Shown: positions 51,449 through 63,252, counted from the stretch's first letter. The stretch: DNA of 64,000 bases from Nematopogon swammerdamellus (GCA_946902875.1 OX336345.1:15283395-15347394); one strand, 5' to 3'. Numbers and translations: made by a program. Notes: a model not told the origin generated them from the sequence alone.

Positions 51449-54400
51449 GTGAGCACTTAGTACTGTGAGTGAGGAACGAAGCATGCTATGCCTTGCTTCA
51501 GCAAGCGCACGAGAAGCGTGCTCCACGTGCCGGCCGCACCCACCACCTCCTTGCTGCTGGAGGAAGACTCGCGTCACCACAAGCGCTCGCGCAACACCAG
51601 GTGAGCACTTAGTACTGTGAGTGAGGAACGAAGCATGCTATGCCTCGCTTCAGCAAGCGCACGAGGAGCGTGCTCCACGTGCCGGCTGCACCCACCACCT
51701 CCTTGCTGCTGGAGGAAGACTCGTGTCACCACAAGCGCTCGCGCAACACCAGTTAAGCACTAGTACTGTGAGTGAGGAACGAAGCATGCTATGCCTCGCT
51801 TCAGCAAGCGCACGAGGAGCGTGCTCCACGTGCCGGCCGCACCCACTACCTCCTTGCTGCTGGAGGAAGACTCGCGTCACCACAAGCGCTCGCGCAACAC
51901 CAGGTGAGCACTAGTACTGTGAGTGAGGGACGAAGCATGCTATGCCTCGCTTCAGCAAGCGCACGAGGAGTGCGCTCCACGTGTCGGCCGCACCCACCAC
52001 CTCCTTGCTGCTGGAGGAAGACTCGCGTCACCACAAGCGCTCGCGCAAAACCAGGTGAGCACTATTCTGTTAGTGAGGGACGAAGCATGCTATGCCTCGC
52101 TTCGGCAAGCGCACGAGAGTGTGCTCCACATGCAGGCCGGACCCACTACCTCCTTGCTGCTGGAGAAAGACTCGCTATGCCTCGCGCACGAGAAGTGTGC
52201 TCGACGTGCCTGCCACGCCCATCACCTCTTTGCTGCTGGAGGAAGACTCGCGCAACACCAAGTGAACTTTGTAGTTGTTACTGTAGTATGTAAATGTGCT
52301 GCAATGCAAACAAACCTCTTTCATGCAATTTCACTGGTTCCCAATTAAACTTAGTTAGCGTAGGTAGGGTGGGGAGCGAACAACCGCACCGAAGAGCTTT
52401 CCTATAATGACTCGACCCTGCTCCTCTAAATAGCTCTTCCGCTCTTCTGCTCGTTCGCTCAGTGTTGCACTCACTCACAAACGATGGAGCAGGAGCGGAC
52501 GAATCGAGAGGACGACAGAATGCACAGGTCACAAGGATATAGAGAGTGCGACATAGCAATCGTTCGACGGCGAGGTGAAGGAAGGAAGGAATGAGTGCGG
52601 CGTGCCGGCTTGTTGTCAGTCAGACAGTTTAGTCCACGTCGGGGTGGTGAATCAAGTGAGTAAGGAAACGAGCATCATGCTCAGTGAGCTGGAACGAGCG
52701 ATTCAGTTCACTGAAGGAGCAAGAACAAGCCTGGTCCTATGTCTTCCACGAAAGCCAATCGATCGGCGGGTGGCTGCTGATGTCCGCAACATAACACCAG
52801 ACTAATATGCGAGCACGAGCATGTCATGTTAGAACTAGAAATTAAGAGTGTATTGGTGGCAAACTCATTGTGTTTGGCATATATCATTTTTGTGTGGTTT
52901 TTTAGGACTCCATATCCGTACGCAAGCCTAGCCTGTCTGTCAGGGCTGTACCTTTTTAACCGTGATAGAAGCCAGTTGAAATTTCCGAATTGAATATTGA
53001 AATTTAATACAATAGATGTTTCCGAACAATGAAAGGTCTAGGGTATCTATGCATTTTTGCAATGCATTTTTTGTGAATGTAACATCCTTTTAAAAGTGAA
53101 AAAAAAAACAACAGCTGTAGATTGAAATATAACATTTCAGTTCCCGCCGACACTCCAAGACAGAAGAAGTCAGTTTCAGCGTGAAGCGATGTTTGACCTG
53201 GTTCAAGGAGTACACCACTCTGGAGGAGCCAGACGTTTTAGGTGAGCGCCTGCCATCTCTCACATCATTGTCTTGTTCTGTAGGGCTCGTTCTTCGCACT
53301 GGGACCATAGCAGTCCATTGTACGCCGAAGGTTTCTGTGGAACTAAATTAAACTATTCAAGTCTTCCACGATGTCCTCTGGAGTTGCTTCATGGACAGTT
53401 TCTGGAGCCGTTGATTACACAGAACTTTGGTTGTAAGAAATCTCTGTAAGGGATAAGTCCGCCTTTGCACCTTATGTAAATTTTCTAATGTGCTTATTAG
53501 AGTTGAATGTTTCTGACTTGAGGGGTGCAAATGTATAGCTTTGTGGGCTTATATGAAACAAGTGAAGATCTGTTGTCTTTTTAGTACCCACATTGGTGTT
53601 ATGCCGCATGTAGCACAACGGTTGTATTGTCCACGCAGGGCCGGAGGGCATGGAGAAGTTCTGTGAGGAGCTTGGCGTGGAGCCGGAGAACGTGGTGATG
53701 CTCGTGATTGCTTACAAAATGGGCGCCAAACAGATGGGCTACTTCACACAAGAGGAATGGCTAAAAGGTTGTTTGCACCATTTCATAGAAAGATGAGAGG
53801 TTTTTTATCACATAAATTAACTTAATAATTTGTAAGACATGCATGCAAGTTTTTCAACACAATAAATGTACCTATGCATGTTTGAGAGAGGTTTCAATGG
53901 AAAATACCACAAATAATCATAGACGCCCCCTGGATAACCAAGGAGAGACTACACAGCGAATTGAATATCCCAACTGTAAAACAAGAAATAAAGACCCAAA
54001 CAATTCAATACAAAGTGAAAATACAAAACCATCCCAATGAACTGGCTTGTGGATTAATGGAAGACAAGATTACCTTCAGTAGACTAAAGAGAAAAGCTCC
54101 ACAAGTTCTACTCTATTGAGAAGATCAATCATATAAATACGGGTGTAATCAATGGATACTATCATCAAGCCAATTTATAAAACTATAACCTATTATTGAA
54201 TGTCAAATTCCTGCCAGCTATCATAAGGAGAATAAAAAAAAAAAAATTGAGATGAATGCATTTGTTTTCTTGTTCAGGGTCAAACGGTTGGCAATATTCG
54301 TGAAACAATAAGAAATGAGGAAGGTGTGGATCTAAGCTTGCGATGGCTTCACCGAACATATCCGGGTCCATCGGCAGTAGAGGAGGGTATTAATCGAGGC

Positions 54401-57400
54401 CGGGACTAGCGAGTGGCCACTCTAAATTTCCCGCGCATGCTTCACGTTTCGGCTCGCTTCAAGCCCTCGTCAGCTAGTCTGCGTTGACTAGGACGCGGGG
54501 AAACCACCAGTCCCGCTCTCGACCTCCCTCTCTCTACCTATCCATATTCTGTAGGATGCTTCCAGTGACGTTTTCGAAGCTCTCTCCATATATGAGCTTA
54601 GCGTCGATCTTGGGAGCCCTAGATTCTTGAAGAGACTGTAGAGCGACTTCGCTGGTAGTCCTCTTGCTCCGACTTCCACAGCGAAGAGATCAGTCTTGAA
54701 TCCGTTTCTCACAATCCGGTCTACTAAGTTGCAGTACTTGTTAAGTTTGATGTTGTGGTCCTTCGGTATGTTACTTTCCCATGGAACTGTAAGTTCAACA
54801 AGTACTACATGCTTTGTCGCTTTTGAGAATATGAGTATATCCGGTCTTAATGCTGTGGTACAGATTTCCGAAGGCATTTGGTAATGCTTCTCATGTGTGT
54901 CCATCAACAATTCCCAATCCTTTGCTGCTCCCAAAATTGAAGAAGGTTTAGTCCTATCTTTGGGCAGCTTATTGGCTCCAGGTTTCACAAAGTTGACCTT
55001 CTGGAAGCCGCTACTGGTTTGCCCTTTCCTGGTCCGTGCAATTGACAGGTTGATGGCCTCTCTGATGATTTGGAGGACTTTATCATGACGGTAGGAATAC
55101 TGGCCTCGCTCAAGTAGTATTTTGCATCCGCATAACAAATGTTTGGCCGTGCCTACGAACTCCTTACATGACGGGCATAGTCTATTTGTAGATTTCCCCC
55201 ATCTAACTAGGTTACTCGGGTCGGGGAGAGTAAGCTGGAATGCATTTAAGTAGAACTTAAGCAGCTCAGGGGACCAGTTGTATATTATGGATTTCCACTT
55301 CAATGCAGGAGGGATGCAGAAGTCACCCACTGTTAGCCAATCATTCTGCATTTCTAGGTTTAAGGCGTTTAAATATTAAAACCCAGCAAGGATTCCGTAT
55401 ACACAAAACTCTTGTTCTTTCAATTCTTTACAATTACCTATGTTTTGGTTTTCAGGTTTAACAGAACTACAATGCGATAGCGTAACAAAACTTCAAAACA
55501 AGTTAGAGTATCTTCGTAGTCTCCTCAACGATCCAAATATTTTCAAGGCCATCTACAGATATTCATATGACTTCGCAAGGGTGAGTCTGGTACATTTATT
55601 TTATCAAAATGTATTTTTTATTGTATTTGACTTAGTGGTTTAGATTTTTTTTTGTCGTTTGTGCTTTATAACAAGATTGTGAGGGTGACCTAGTTGCAAT
55701 ATCAACCTACATCGATGAGTCAGCAGTGCTGCAAGTGTGCCACATTACTGATTAGCAGGCAATTGCAATCATTGTTTAATCTATGTCAAACTTCAATTAT
55801 AAAAAAATTGCTCAATATTGCTCAAAATTGCACAATTGAGCCTGCCCTGTTAAAGCTTTCATGCAATTATAGGAATTCAGGGATTTAGTAATTGTTGGAT
55901 TTCGTTGAGCATTCTCTATCCCTTAGGGACTCTGTGTCCTACCTAAGTGATAGGGAAGATGAGTACTATGGGGCTAATATGAACAATTCATTCTAAAAAG
56001 CCCTAAATAAGCACACTTTCGCCGCATGACTCCATGAACCATGCCGGCCACTCTTTGTGAAGACTATAATAATATTACCGAACATTCTTAGTGTTTGGAG
56101 GTTTATTTTTTTTTTTAGAGGGGCTGCTTAGGCAGATTTTTTTTTATGGAAACTGACATGGTTGGCTCCATCACCTACAACATCCGTGACGTCAGCCCAT
56201 AACACTGGGTGAACTTGGTGCCACGTCAGTGCTTCCCTTCGGCCGTGCCGGCTACACTGAACTGGACAGAAAACACAAACTATTTACATAGCCGTTTCGA
56301 CCGACCTTTCATTCGGTTCGGTGGTATCAACCCGGGCGGGTTAAACCCTACTACCTAGTAATATAAGAAGGGAGTCATATCCCTTAGTCGCCGTTTACGA
56401 CATACACGGGGAGAGATGCAGTGGGGCTATTCTTTTAAAGTACCGGCCCCACATTGATGATTCTTCTATATGATATGATACTTCTAAAAGTTCTTCATAC
56501 TTGATTATCTTTCAAAATTTGTGTGAGGTTGATGTGCACCTTTATGATAATTATTATTATAAGTTATGAATGGTGGAATGTGTGGTCAGGACAAGGACCA
56601 GCGGTCGCTGGAGACGGACTGCGCGCGCGACCTGCTCACGGTGCTGCTGCCCCGCTGGCCGCTGCGCGCGCCGCTCTGCACGTTCCTGGAGCGCGAGCGG
56701 CGGTACCGCGTCGTCAACCGCGACCAGTGGTGCAACATCCTCGAGCTGTCGCGCACCGTCGATGCGCGCCTCACCAACTACGACTCAGACGGCGCCTGTG
56801 AGTACGCTCGCACTTTTTCTGTGCACGATCACTACTTTGGAATTGGCAGCGCCCTTCATTATACCTCAGCAATCAAATTGCTGACAGAAGTTGACTAAAG
56901 CACTCTAGGAAACTATAACAGGCTCTAAAGAAGTCTGCTATATTAAATATCTCTCAGTGCTATAAATCCGATGCCTGTAATCGTTAAAACATTTCCTTCA
57001 AAGTTATTTATTATATATAACATATAGTGCACTGACCTTTGTTTCTGATTCCAAATTGTGAGTTGAACATTGCACTTCACAAATAAAGTGAAGTTATGTT
57101 TTCACATAATAACACATTCAATTCGAAAATGTTGTATTCTTTCGAATTTTATACACAAACACAACACAACAGATTTATGACTAAAACAACAAACATAATT
57201 TTTTTTTAAAGTATAATTGAGCCTTATGGAAAGGAAGGTGTGGATCTAAGCTTACGATGGCTTCACCGAACATATCCGGGCCCATCGGCAGTAGAGGAGG
57301 GTATTAATCGAGGCCGGGACTAGCGAGTGGCCACTCTAAATTTCCCGCGCATGCTTCACGTTTCGGCTCGCTTCAAGCCCTCGTCAGCTAGTCTGCGTTG

Positions 57401-57722
57401 ACTAGGACGCGGGGAAACACCAGTCCCGCTCTCAATTTACTTATTATTGCCGTATATTTTAATGCCGAAAGTTGGCCGCACCACTGGACAACGGGGCGTT
57501 TCGGTGACATTGCGGTGCCGGTCCACACTGTGGACGAACAGGGGCTCTTGAGCGGTTAAGGGAAGGGATCTACAGTTTTACATGAAATCTGAAGCACGGA
57601 GCAACTGTTGAACGAGTGATGTGTTGTCGGCAGGGCCGGTGATGCTGGACGAGTTTGTGGAGTGGCTGCGGGCGGAGCGAGCGCGCGACGCTGCCGACGC
57701 GTCCATGCCCCTCGCCAGCTGA
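51336..57722 (+). CDS. DCUN1D4/5: DCN1-like protein, DCUN1D4/5 type (cullin neddylation co-E3)
   Basis: Six exons (51336-51448, 53141-53241, 53639-53767, 55456-55580, 56590-56797, 57634-57722) join in phase into 254 codons plus TGA, close to the usual size of this subgroup. The N-terminus is basic (CSKRTRS, HHKRSR), as in the nuclear DCUN1D4/5 proteins. The rest is the PONY domain that holds the NEDD8 E2 and the cullin: signatures are [67 protein letters not shown] and [19 protein letters not shown]. The last contains the Ala and Asp that correspond to part of the cullin-binding acidic patch. The protein promotes transfer of NEDD8 to cullins. All introns are GT-AG. The first exon is present as a tandem array (51336-52260). 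The introns carry Jockey, R2-like and SINE insertions. Confidence 0.95.
51449..52260 (+). repeat. Tandem array of the DCUN1D4/5 first coding exon
   Basis: Period 151-152 bp: 113 coding bases plus a 38-39-bp spacer beginning GTGAGCACTTAGTACTGTGA. Copies after the first: 51488-51600 ([10 protein letters not shown], donor intact), 51640-51752 ([10 protein letters not shown], donor changed from GTGAGC to TTAAGC), 51791-51903 (intact), 51942-52054 (intact, donor GTGAGC), about 52092-52174 (frameshift, cut short) and about 52175-52260 (lacks its start, donor lost). Copies differ by only a few bases, so the expansion is recent. Confidence 0.92.
53141..53241 (+). CDS. DCUN1D4/5: DCUN1D4/5 exon 2
   Basis: Acceptor AACATTTCAG. 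It completes Ser and encodes [20 protein letters not shown] to EPDVLG, ending in phase 1 at TTAG|GTGAGC. It carries the end of the basic tail and the start of the PONY domain. Confidence 0.92.
53430..53495 (+). repeat. LINE 3' UTR fragment in DCUN1D4/5 intron
   Basis: AAATCTCTGTAAGGGATAAG and TCCGCCTTTGCACCTTATGT match the 3' UTR of the LINE that ends at 29822. Confidence 0.6.
53639..53767 (+). CDS. DCUN1D4/5: DCUN1D4/5 exon 3
   Basis: Acceptor GTCCACGCAG. It encodes [20 protein letters not shown] to EEWLK, ending in phase 1 at AAAAG|GTTGTT. This is the most conserved start of the PONY domain. Confidence 0.95.
53918..54117 (+). pseudogene. C-terminus of a Jockey-like LINE ORF2
   Basis: The plus strand reads [20 protein letters not shown], then [17 protein letters not shown] and [15 protein letters not shown] before a TGA. 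The APW...L.IPTV and HPN.LA...RLKR pattern is the tail of Jockey ORF2. Only this end remains, in the third DCUN1D4/5 intron. Confidence 0.75.
54313..55370 (-). mobile_element. R2-clade-like LINE, 3' half and 3' UTR
   Basis: The 3' UTR (54313-54487, with CATGCTTCACGTTTCGGCTC) recurs alone at 57232-57433 and in decayed form at 60035-60330. The coding part at 54488-55351 is the C-terminal endonuclease region. A stop in frame just upstream (near 55375) shows that the 5' part is gone or broken. Confidence 0.8.
54488..55351 (-). pseudogene. Restriction-like endonuclease end of an R2-type LINE protein
   Basis: The 287-codon frame has a CCHC knuckle, C59-x2-C62-x8-H71-x4-C76, followed by '[11 protein letters not shown]', then the nuclease motif RPD (169-171) ...[11 protein letters not shown] with Glu at 187. 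The order knuckle, spacer, R/K-PD...E is that of the restriction-like endonuclease which R2-clade LINEs use in place of the AP endonuclease. The reverse transcriptase is missing. The frame is unbroken, suggesting a recent 5'-truncated insertion in the minus orientation within the DCUN1D4/5 intron. Confidence 0.82.
55456..55580 (+). CDS. DCUN1D4/5: DCUN1D4/5 exon 4
   Basis: Acceptor GGTTTTCAG. It encodes [20 protein letters not shown] to YSYDFAR, ending in phase 0 at AAGG|GTGAGT. The donor has full consensus. Confidence 0.93.
56137..56363 (-). mobile_element. SINE family A, 5'-truncated, in DCUN1D4/5 intron
   Basis: T run at 56137-56145, then the body to GGGTTAAACCCTACTACCTAG. The head is missing. 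It is followed at 56378-56455 by the inverted form of the CGACTAAGGGATA LINE-tail motif, ending at GGGGCTATTC..TACCGGCCCCAC. Confidence 0.8.
56590..56797 (+). CDS. DCUN1D4/5: DCUN1D4/5 exon 5
   Basis: Acceptor TGTGGTCAG. It encodes [20 protein letters not shown] to NYDSDGA, ending in phase 1 at GCCT|GTGAGT. It is markedly GC-rich (over 65% by eye), unlike exons 2-4. Confidence 0.94.
57232..57433 (-). mobile_element. Solo 3' UTR of the R2-like LINE
   Basis: It is almost identical to 54313-54487 (GAAGGTGTGGATCTAAGCTT through GACTAGGACGCGGGGAAAC), but stops at CCAGTCCCGCTCTC without the coding part. It is a heavily 5'-truncated insertion in the last intron of DCUN1D4/5, in the same orientation as the larger copy. 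Confidence 0.85.
57634..57722 (+). CDS. DCUN1D4/5: DCUN1D4/5 last exon
   Basis: Acceptor TGTTGTCGGCAG. It completes Trp and encodes [20 protein letters not shown] to SMPLAS and TGA. The sequence up to EWLR is conserved in the family; the alanine- and arginine-rich end is species-specific. Confidence 0.93.
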
Positions 57723-60034
57723 AAGAACTCACTCCTACTTGAGCCCATTCACACGTACCCACACTTTTCTACGTCCATACGTATGCCGGAGTCCCTCCAG
57801 ACACTGCTCCGACACTTGCCCACTTCTGTACATATGTCGGCGTAGCTTCAGACAATGCTCTAATACTATTGTAGGTCTGTATGTATATTGGAGGTGCCTC
57901 GGATACCTCCCGGTGTAAGAAACTGCTACCTAAAGGAACGTCTGAGAAGACATAAATGCAATGAAGTAGGTTAGAAACACATAATTTGCTATTATGAGCT
58001 TGAAATCGAGATGTGACATGACATGACCTCAATTACAATGTTAAGTTCTGCTGGGTCCAGCCGGCATGGCATTCACTCTTTGTACATACGTACATTCATA
58101 CCGTTCTGCCCGTTCCAAATGGGGTAAGCAGAGGCAAAGGATCTCCACGTGCTACGCTCCTGACACACATCAACCTTGATGAGCCATCAAAAGTCCATGG
58201 ATAGAGCTAGCCAACAATAATCACTTCCTAAAAGCATCGTACTGAGGCTTACGAGTTTTTTATTTGCGTAATAATGAAATCATTTATCGTAATCATGTTG
58301 CATATTACAAGTCATCAGGTATTTTAAGTATAATTTATTATTCAGCCATATTTTGGCATCAATCTGTATCGGTAGGGTTCGCGACTACATCTGTCAAGTA
58401 TTCAACTAGAGATACGCTAATACGCTTTTCCAACCAGAAACTGCTTGAGTCTGGACACAAATATTCTGTCTGAAGTGGTGTCTCGAATTTTCATTGCCAA
58501 TCTGTTGTGGGTTGTGATGTGACCAGAGAGAATTAAGTAAATGTTTGTATGGGATAAAATTGTCATACAAATATTTACTTGTATGAGCACTTGTATGCAA
58601 TGAAATGTCAAAAAATCTTATAATCGAGCCTCTGCTTCAATAAATCCGAAGTCTATGCTTAATCCCTAATCCTTATCTGGGGTTAGCAGCTCAGGATTGG
58701 GGATGGATTCAGTTGTAACCGCAATTCAGTGTTAACTTTAAAAATTTGCATACAAAATCGTAATATTCTCTTAATTGTTTTTGCGTTCGCTTTGTGTTTG
58801 AAGTATCTTTAGAATGTTGTCACAGGTTGCCGATATGTATCTAATTTATTTTGTTCAGACCGTTAGTTCAGATCATACACAAAATCAGTGATTTTAGGGA
58901 ATTTGAACTTAGAGCATTTTAGGGCCTGTTGATTCTGAGAAGATCGTTTACGCTTTGAAACTTTGTGATTGAGTAGTTAATTCCTTATGTTTCTCCTTCT
59001 GATTCGGCAAGTATATTGGACTACACTGCCGAACATTATACATGGTGCCAAAATTTCAATCTGCACTAAAGTTACGGCCGTCCCTCTCCTGAGGCATTAA
59101 CCTTCACCGCATCCAGAGGTCTGGGATGCATTTTTTATATTTTAAGTCATTCTGTTGCTGCATTTTACATTTTGAAGTTAGCTATAGTTAACTTCACAGC
59201 TGTATGTACATTTTGCACTATGGATTTTGTCTGATCGTGTGAAATATCTCCTTTTGTCAAATTACTGTTTTTATTGCTTGTAACTTGTACAAACCATCTG
59301 AAGAGCGTTTTTTGACATAGATATGGGCCCAAAAGTCCACATTTGTGTTCATTGTTTTTTTTTTCACGATTCCACTGTAATCTACGGCCGCAGTTGAAAT
59401 TATGCCTTGAAATGAATTAATTAAAAAGTGGCAATCATAATGTATCAGGATTTAGTGGAGCCATATTTTTTAAGTTGCAATACTTGAGAAAACGTTGACT
59501 CAGCAATTTTTGGAATTTTTAGTTCCCACATTTTGTACCAAATAGTCCACTGACCCATCTTCATGAACACTCTGGCGGGGCAAATAAAATAATACTTTGT
59601 CAAGTAAAATTATACTTTATGAACAGACAGTCATGATGATAAAATATCTTAAGTTTAACTTATTGAAAGATATGTTTATGTTCATAATTTTTTATTTATC
59701 TAGTTCGAGTCCAACTTCAATTATCTGGTGGTCTAAAATGTTTTCTCGCAATGTTTTGGTCTAATTACCCATAACTGTTCTCAGGAGAGGTATCTGAGCA
59801 GACATCTATAAATTATTCTATGTATTGGGTAAGTGCGGATGGGAAATGTGCGTATAAGTTGCAGGATTATATCAGATTTATTAAAAACCCCCAGATTACT
59901 GCTAATTCATTTCAATTTTGACAATCTTACTGGGTCAATCAAATATTTATGACTTTTTACGCTTACGCAAATTGCTTTTGCACCTCATGCCAGCTGTTCT
60001 GTTGTATTTCTTTCTATCAGCAGGTGACAAACAC
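57723..60034. other. 3' UTR / downstream of DCUN1D4/5
   Basis: AATAAA at 58639-58644 is a reasonable poly-A signal candidate for DCUN1D4/5; a second good one, AATAAA with GT-rich sequence after it, is at 61697-61702. 58085-58170 repeats the fragment at 31875-32000. No further gene was seen. Confidence 0.4.
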
Positions 60035-60330
60035 AGCATGGCTTCACTGAACACATCCGGGCCCATTGCAGGTAGACATCTTGCTCTCTTAGAGCGCGCT
60101 AAACATTTCGGCTCACGTCAAGCCCTCGTCATCGAATCTGCATTGTCTAGGACGTGGAGCAGAACTACTCTCGTGCTTGACATCTCTCTTGACACGAATG
60201 AGAATGCCAGTGCTGTCCGCGAAGCTCTTTTCATGTAGGAGTTTATCGCCGATCTAGGTAAGCCGATAATTCCCTCTCGAACCCTTTCATATTATGCACC
60301 TTCGGTATGTTTGCCTCCCATGGGCCGGGA
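60035..60330 (-). mobile_element. Degenerate third copy of the R2-like LINE 3' end
   Basis: CATGGCTTCACTGAACACATC and TTCGGCTCACGTCAAGCCCTC match the 3' UTR at 54340-54470. Beyond it, CCTTCGGTATGTTTGCCTCCCATG matches the coding region near 54760-54782 after an internal deletion. It is much older than the two other copies. Confidence 0.7.
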
Positions 60331-60589
60331 TCTCTGCAAATTAGGTTTGTAGTAAAGACCATAGGGTTATTGCAAATTGAGGAAATTTCATACAATCATG
60401 ATTTTAAATGTTTCATGATTTTTTATATTTATATCCTAACCGCAACCGGGTTTATTGTAAATTTGATGTTTGCTTTATTGACCACTGCGAACCAATCAGC
60501 GAAAACGATTGTTTCGCGGCCATTACTGATTTGTAATAAACCTAGTTTCACTTAGGATTGTTCTTGTTGTTTTAAACCTTATTGAGGGG

Positions 60590-60790
60590 CCCATTCTCTG
60601 CACTTGAACCATAAAGAGTCCTTTTTACGTTAAAGCTTGGTGCTTTGTCAGCCATCTGAGATCTTCTATGAAGCGGAGCACCCTCTTCGGCCGCTTCCAC
60701 GCTTCAGGGGCAGTTCCCACTTCCCAGAGAAAGTGAAGCCGTTCATTAGACACTTCCGGGCACTCCAGGAGTACACACTTAAGGTTATTA
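60590..60790 (-). pseudogene. Possible LINE ORF2 C-terminal fragment
   Basis: The minus strand reads KCVLLECPEVSNERLHFLWE followed by APEAWKRPKRVLRFIEDLRW. The LLECP...FL.. and VLRFIEDL pattern resembles C-termini of R1-type LINEs. Short and isolated. Confidence 0.35.
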
Positions 60791-62229
60791 TAAAACCCTG
60801 AGCGGTGATGTTTGAAATATGTGTTTTTGTATGAAATTATCTCAATTTGTAACTACCCTGATCGATACCAGGGTTTTTATAATAAATCTAATATTGAAAA
60901 GTAAGAATCTCAAAATTCATATAAATTTGCAATAATTCAGGTTTATGCAATAACCCTGCAACTAAGCAAATTTACATTATGTATGTGTAGATACACTGAA
61001 ATGGTGGGCGTGTAACAAAATGTTAATCAATTTCAGTTACAGCTGCCAACACATCTCTCGGAATTTCTTCGAATTAAACAAGAAACCAATTTAACAATAT
61101 CATTAATCTTTACAACACAATAATTGTAACAATATCCAGATTCTCCAGCATGTTGTGTTAAACCTGGTGTGCATGCTGTGTTGGTCCACTTTCATCAGGT
61201 TTGCATTGCAAGGCGACCGCTGTCACCGATCTCAATTACTAGATTAGCTTTCTCTATGATGAACAACAATGATATGGCAATACTTCCTATGAAATCATAC
61301 TGGGGATGCACAATAGTTTGTCAATACTGCACCTCATCGCAATGTCGTCTTTAAATGTATGTGCTTTGAAATAACACACACGTTGAATAACACATACGTC
61401 AACAATTTCAACCTGTCCGAGCAAAGTATAAATTTTTGTTTAGATTTGTCTTTATTTTAGAATTATCTATAGTTATTATCGAATAAGAATGATGTTGGAT
61501 GAATTGTTGGATAATTTAAACTAGGAAATATAAATTTATCGGCATTTAATCAAGGGAATGGCAAGTGAAATAGAATAAATGTATTTTAATTTTGTTTGTT
61601 TCTGTGATATTAACTAAACCGCCGAATATCCTAGCAAGTATCAAGGAAGACCCTACTAGACTACTGTTTAAATTCCTATGTTATAAAGCCCAATGAAATA
61701 AAACATTTTTGAAAGCCAATAAGTGTTATTTTTGTTTGTATGTCTGTCCAGGTATTCACTGTTTTTTTTTTCGTGGCATATTTGAATGTTGGGTAACCAG
61801 GGATTTATTAACAGATTGTGAAGTAGAGCTCTCAATAAGCTATAGATGACATGCTTCGATACCCTTTATACTACAGAGTAGTCCTGATATCCTGGTACAC
61901 TATATTTAGACTATCATATTTTAAGAATTGTATAAAGTAGTAGTTTAAAACGAAAGGTCTCAGTTACGCAAGAGCAAAGTTGCTCGCAAAATCTACATTT
62001 TACATACATAATAAACAGTGGCGTGCAGTGTGAAGAGGCAAAAAAGCTAGTCTACCCTGTATATTCAGTTTAAACACTTTACTTAAAGCGAGAAACAAAC
62101 AGGATTTTACACGAGTGGAATAAGGACAACATTCTGAGCTGTTAATGTGTTAATATTCTTAGTGTCGTTTGTGAGTGAGATAGATATATTATTAGTATGC
62201 GCCGGAGAGAGTTAGATCTGAACTACTAT
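60791..62229. other. Intergenic, no gene recognised
   Basis: AT-rich. The best poly-A-like site is at 61697 (see the DCUN1D4/5 downstream entry). No exon, RNA gene or transposon ends were seen. Confidence 0.35.
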
Positions 62230-62349
62230 ATTTTTTTTTTATGGAAACGGACACGGTTGGCTACCTACATCGCCTACAACATCCGTGATGTCAGCCCATA
62301 ACACCAGGTGAACTAGGTGCCATATCAGTGTTTCCCTTTATTTCGCGCC
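62230..62349 (-). mobile_element. SINE family A, short tail-end copy
   Basis: T run, then GGAAACGGACACGGTTGGCT through CACCAGGTGAACTAGGTGCC to the CAGTGTTTCCCTTT point, where it is cut. About the last 110 bp of the element are present. Confidence 0.8.
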
Positions 62350-62884
62350 GAAGAGTTAGATCTGAAGTACTATATGATATTATGGCGCTCTTGTGTTCCT
62401 GCATGCATGGTATAAGCGATATTAAGATGTGCACAGAATCATTTGAAATAATGCTATGTTCATGCTTTGCTTTCATCCATATACTAGATATATACCTACA
62501 GGGTTTGTGATGTTTTGGTTAACGAACGTGAGTACCAAATTTTTAAGTTTGACTCGACAATAATATGGTATTTATTGGTGAATTTATTATGATTTCTTAC
62601 TCAGCTTACTCGGCCCTTATGCCCACTGCACACCACTGATAATAAACGACCTGTCTTCCACGACCAACCAAAATGCAATCCAAGATGATTCAAGCCAACA
62701 TTGCAACGCCTCTGCCACGACTGCAACTGTCACGACACTATTGGAATTGTAAACACAAGGCATTAGGACTAGTTTCTAATACGGCAAGAAACTTGGACAA
62801 ACAATTCACGCAAAACTCGCAGTTTTATACTGCACTGTGAGCTCATTCGCGCAAATTTCATAAAATTTCTTAGGACTACGCAAA

Positions 62885-63232
62885 TTTCAGAATATCGCAG
62901 ATGTCCCAAGTGGCTCCGAATCTGTCTCTGCAGAAATTCCCACATCCTTAGTCTCCTTTATTCTTGTATTAACGACCCTTCTGCTTCCGAGTCTTCCCAC
63001 CGTGTCACCTTCGCTCAAGTAATGACAATATTCTAATCCTCCACTCAAAACTGGTTATTATACAAAAACTTATTTGTTCATAACAGAACAAATAAGTTTG
63101 TGAACAGATAATATATCTGTTCACGCAGCTCGCCTGTGGAATTCACTACCACACTTTACCCAATAATGCAAATCGCTTCCCTTGTTAAAAAAAAAACAAA
63201 CACCTAAAACTATTATCTACAACAGTGTGAAA
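62885..63232 (+). pseudogene. Decayed copy of the CR1/Jockey-like LINE of 28795-29414
   Basis: GGCTCCGAATCTGTCTCTGC and AGAAATTCCCACATCCTTAG match 29099-29135, and later CACGCAGCTCGCCTGTGGAA matches 29299-29318. Deletions and stops break the frame. Two small hairpins (63070-63099 and 63100-63128) have arisen inside it. Confidence 0.75.
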
Positions 63233-63252
63233 CCCTAAAAACCTTTATTTGT

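Noticed and set aside
51336..52260. CRISPR-like array of regularly spaced repeats
   Set aside because: The repeated unit is a coding exon plus part of an intron in a eukaryotic gene; there are no short palindromic repeats with unique spacers.
51621..52348. Longer frames (97-173 codons) across the exon array
   Set aside because: They run in a different frame from the real exon, start at an out-of-frame ATG just upstream (GCATGCTATGCC) and read through splice donors.
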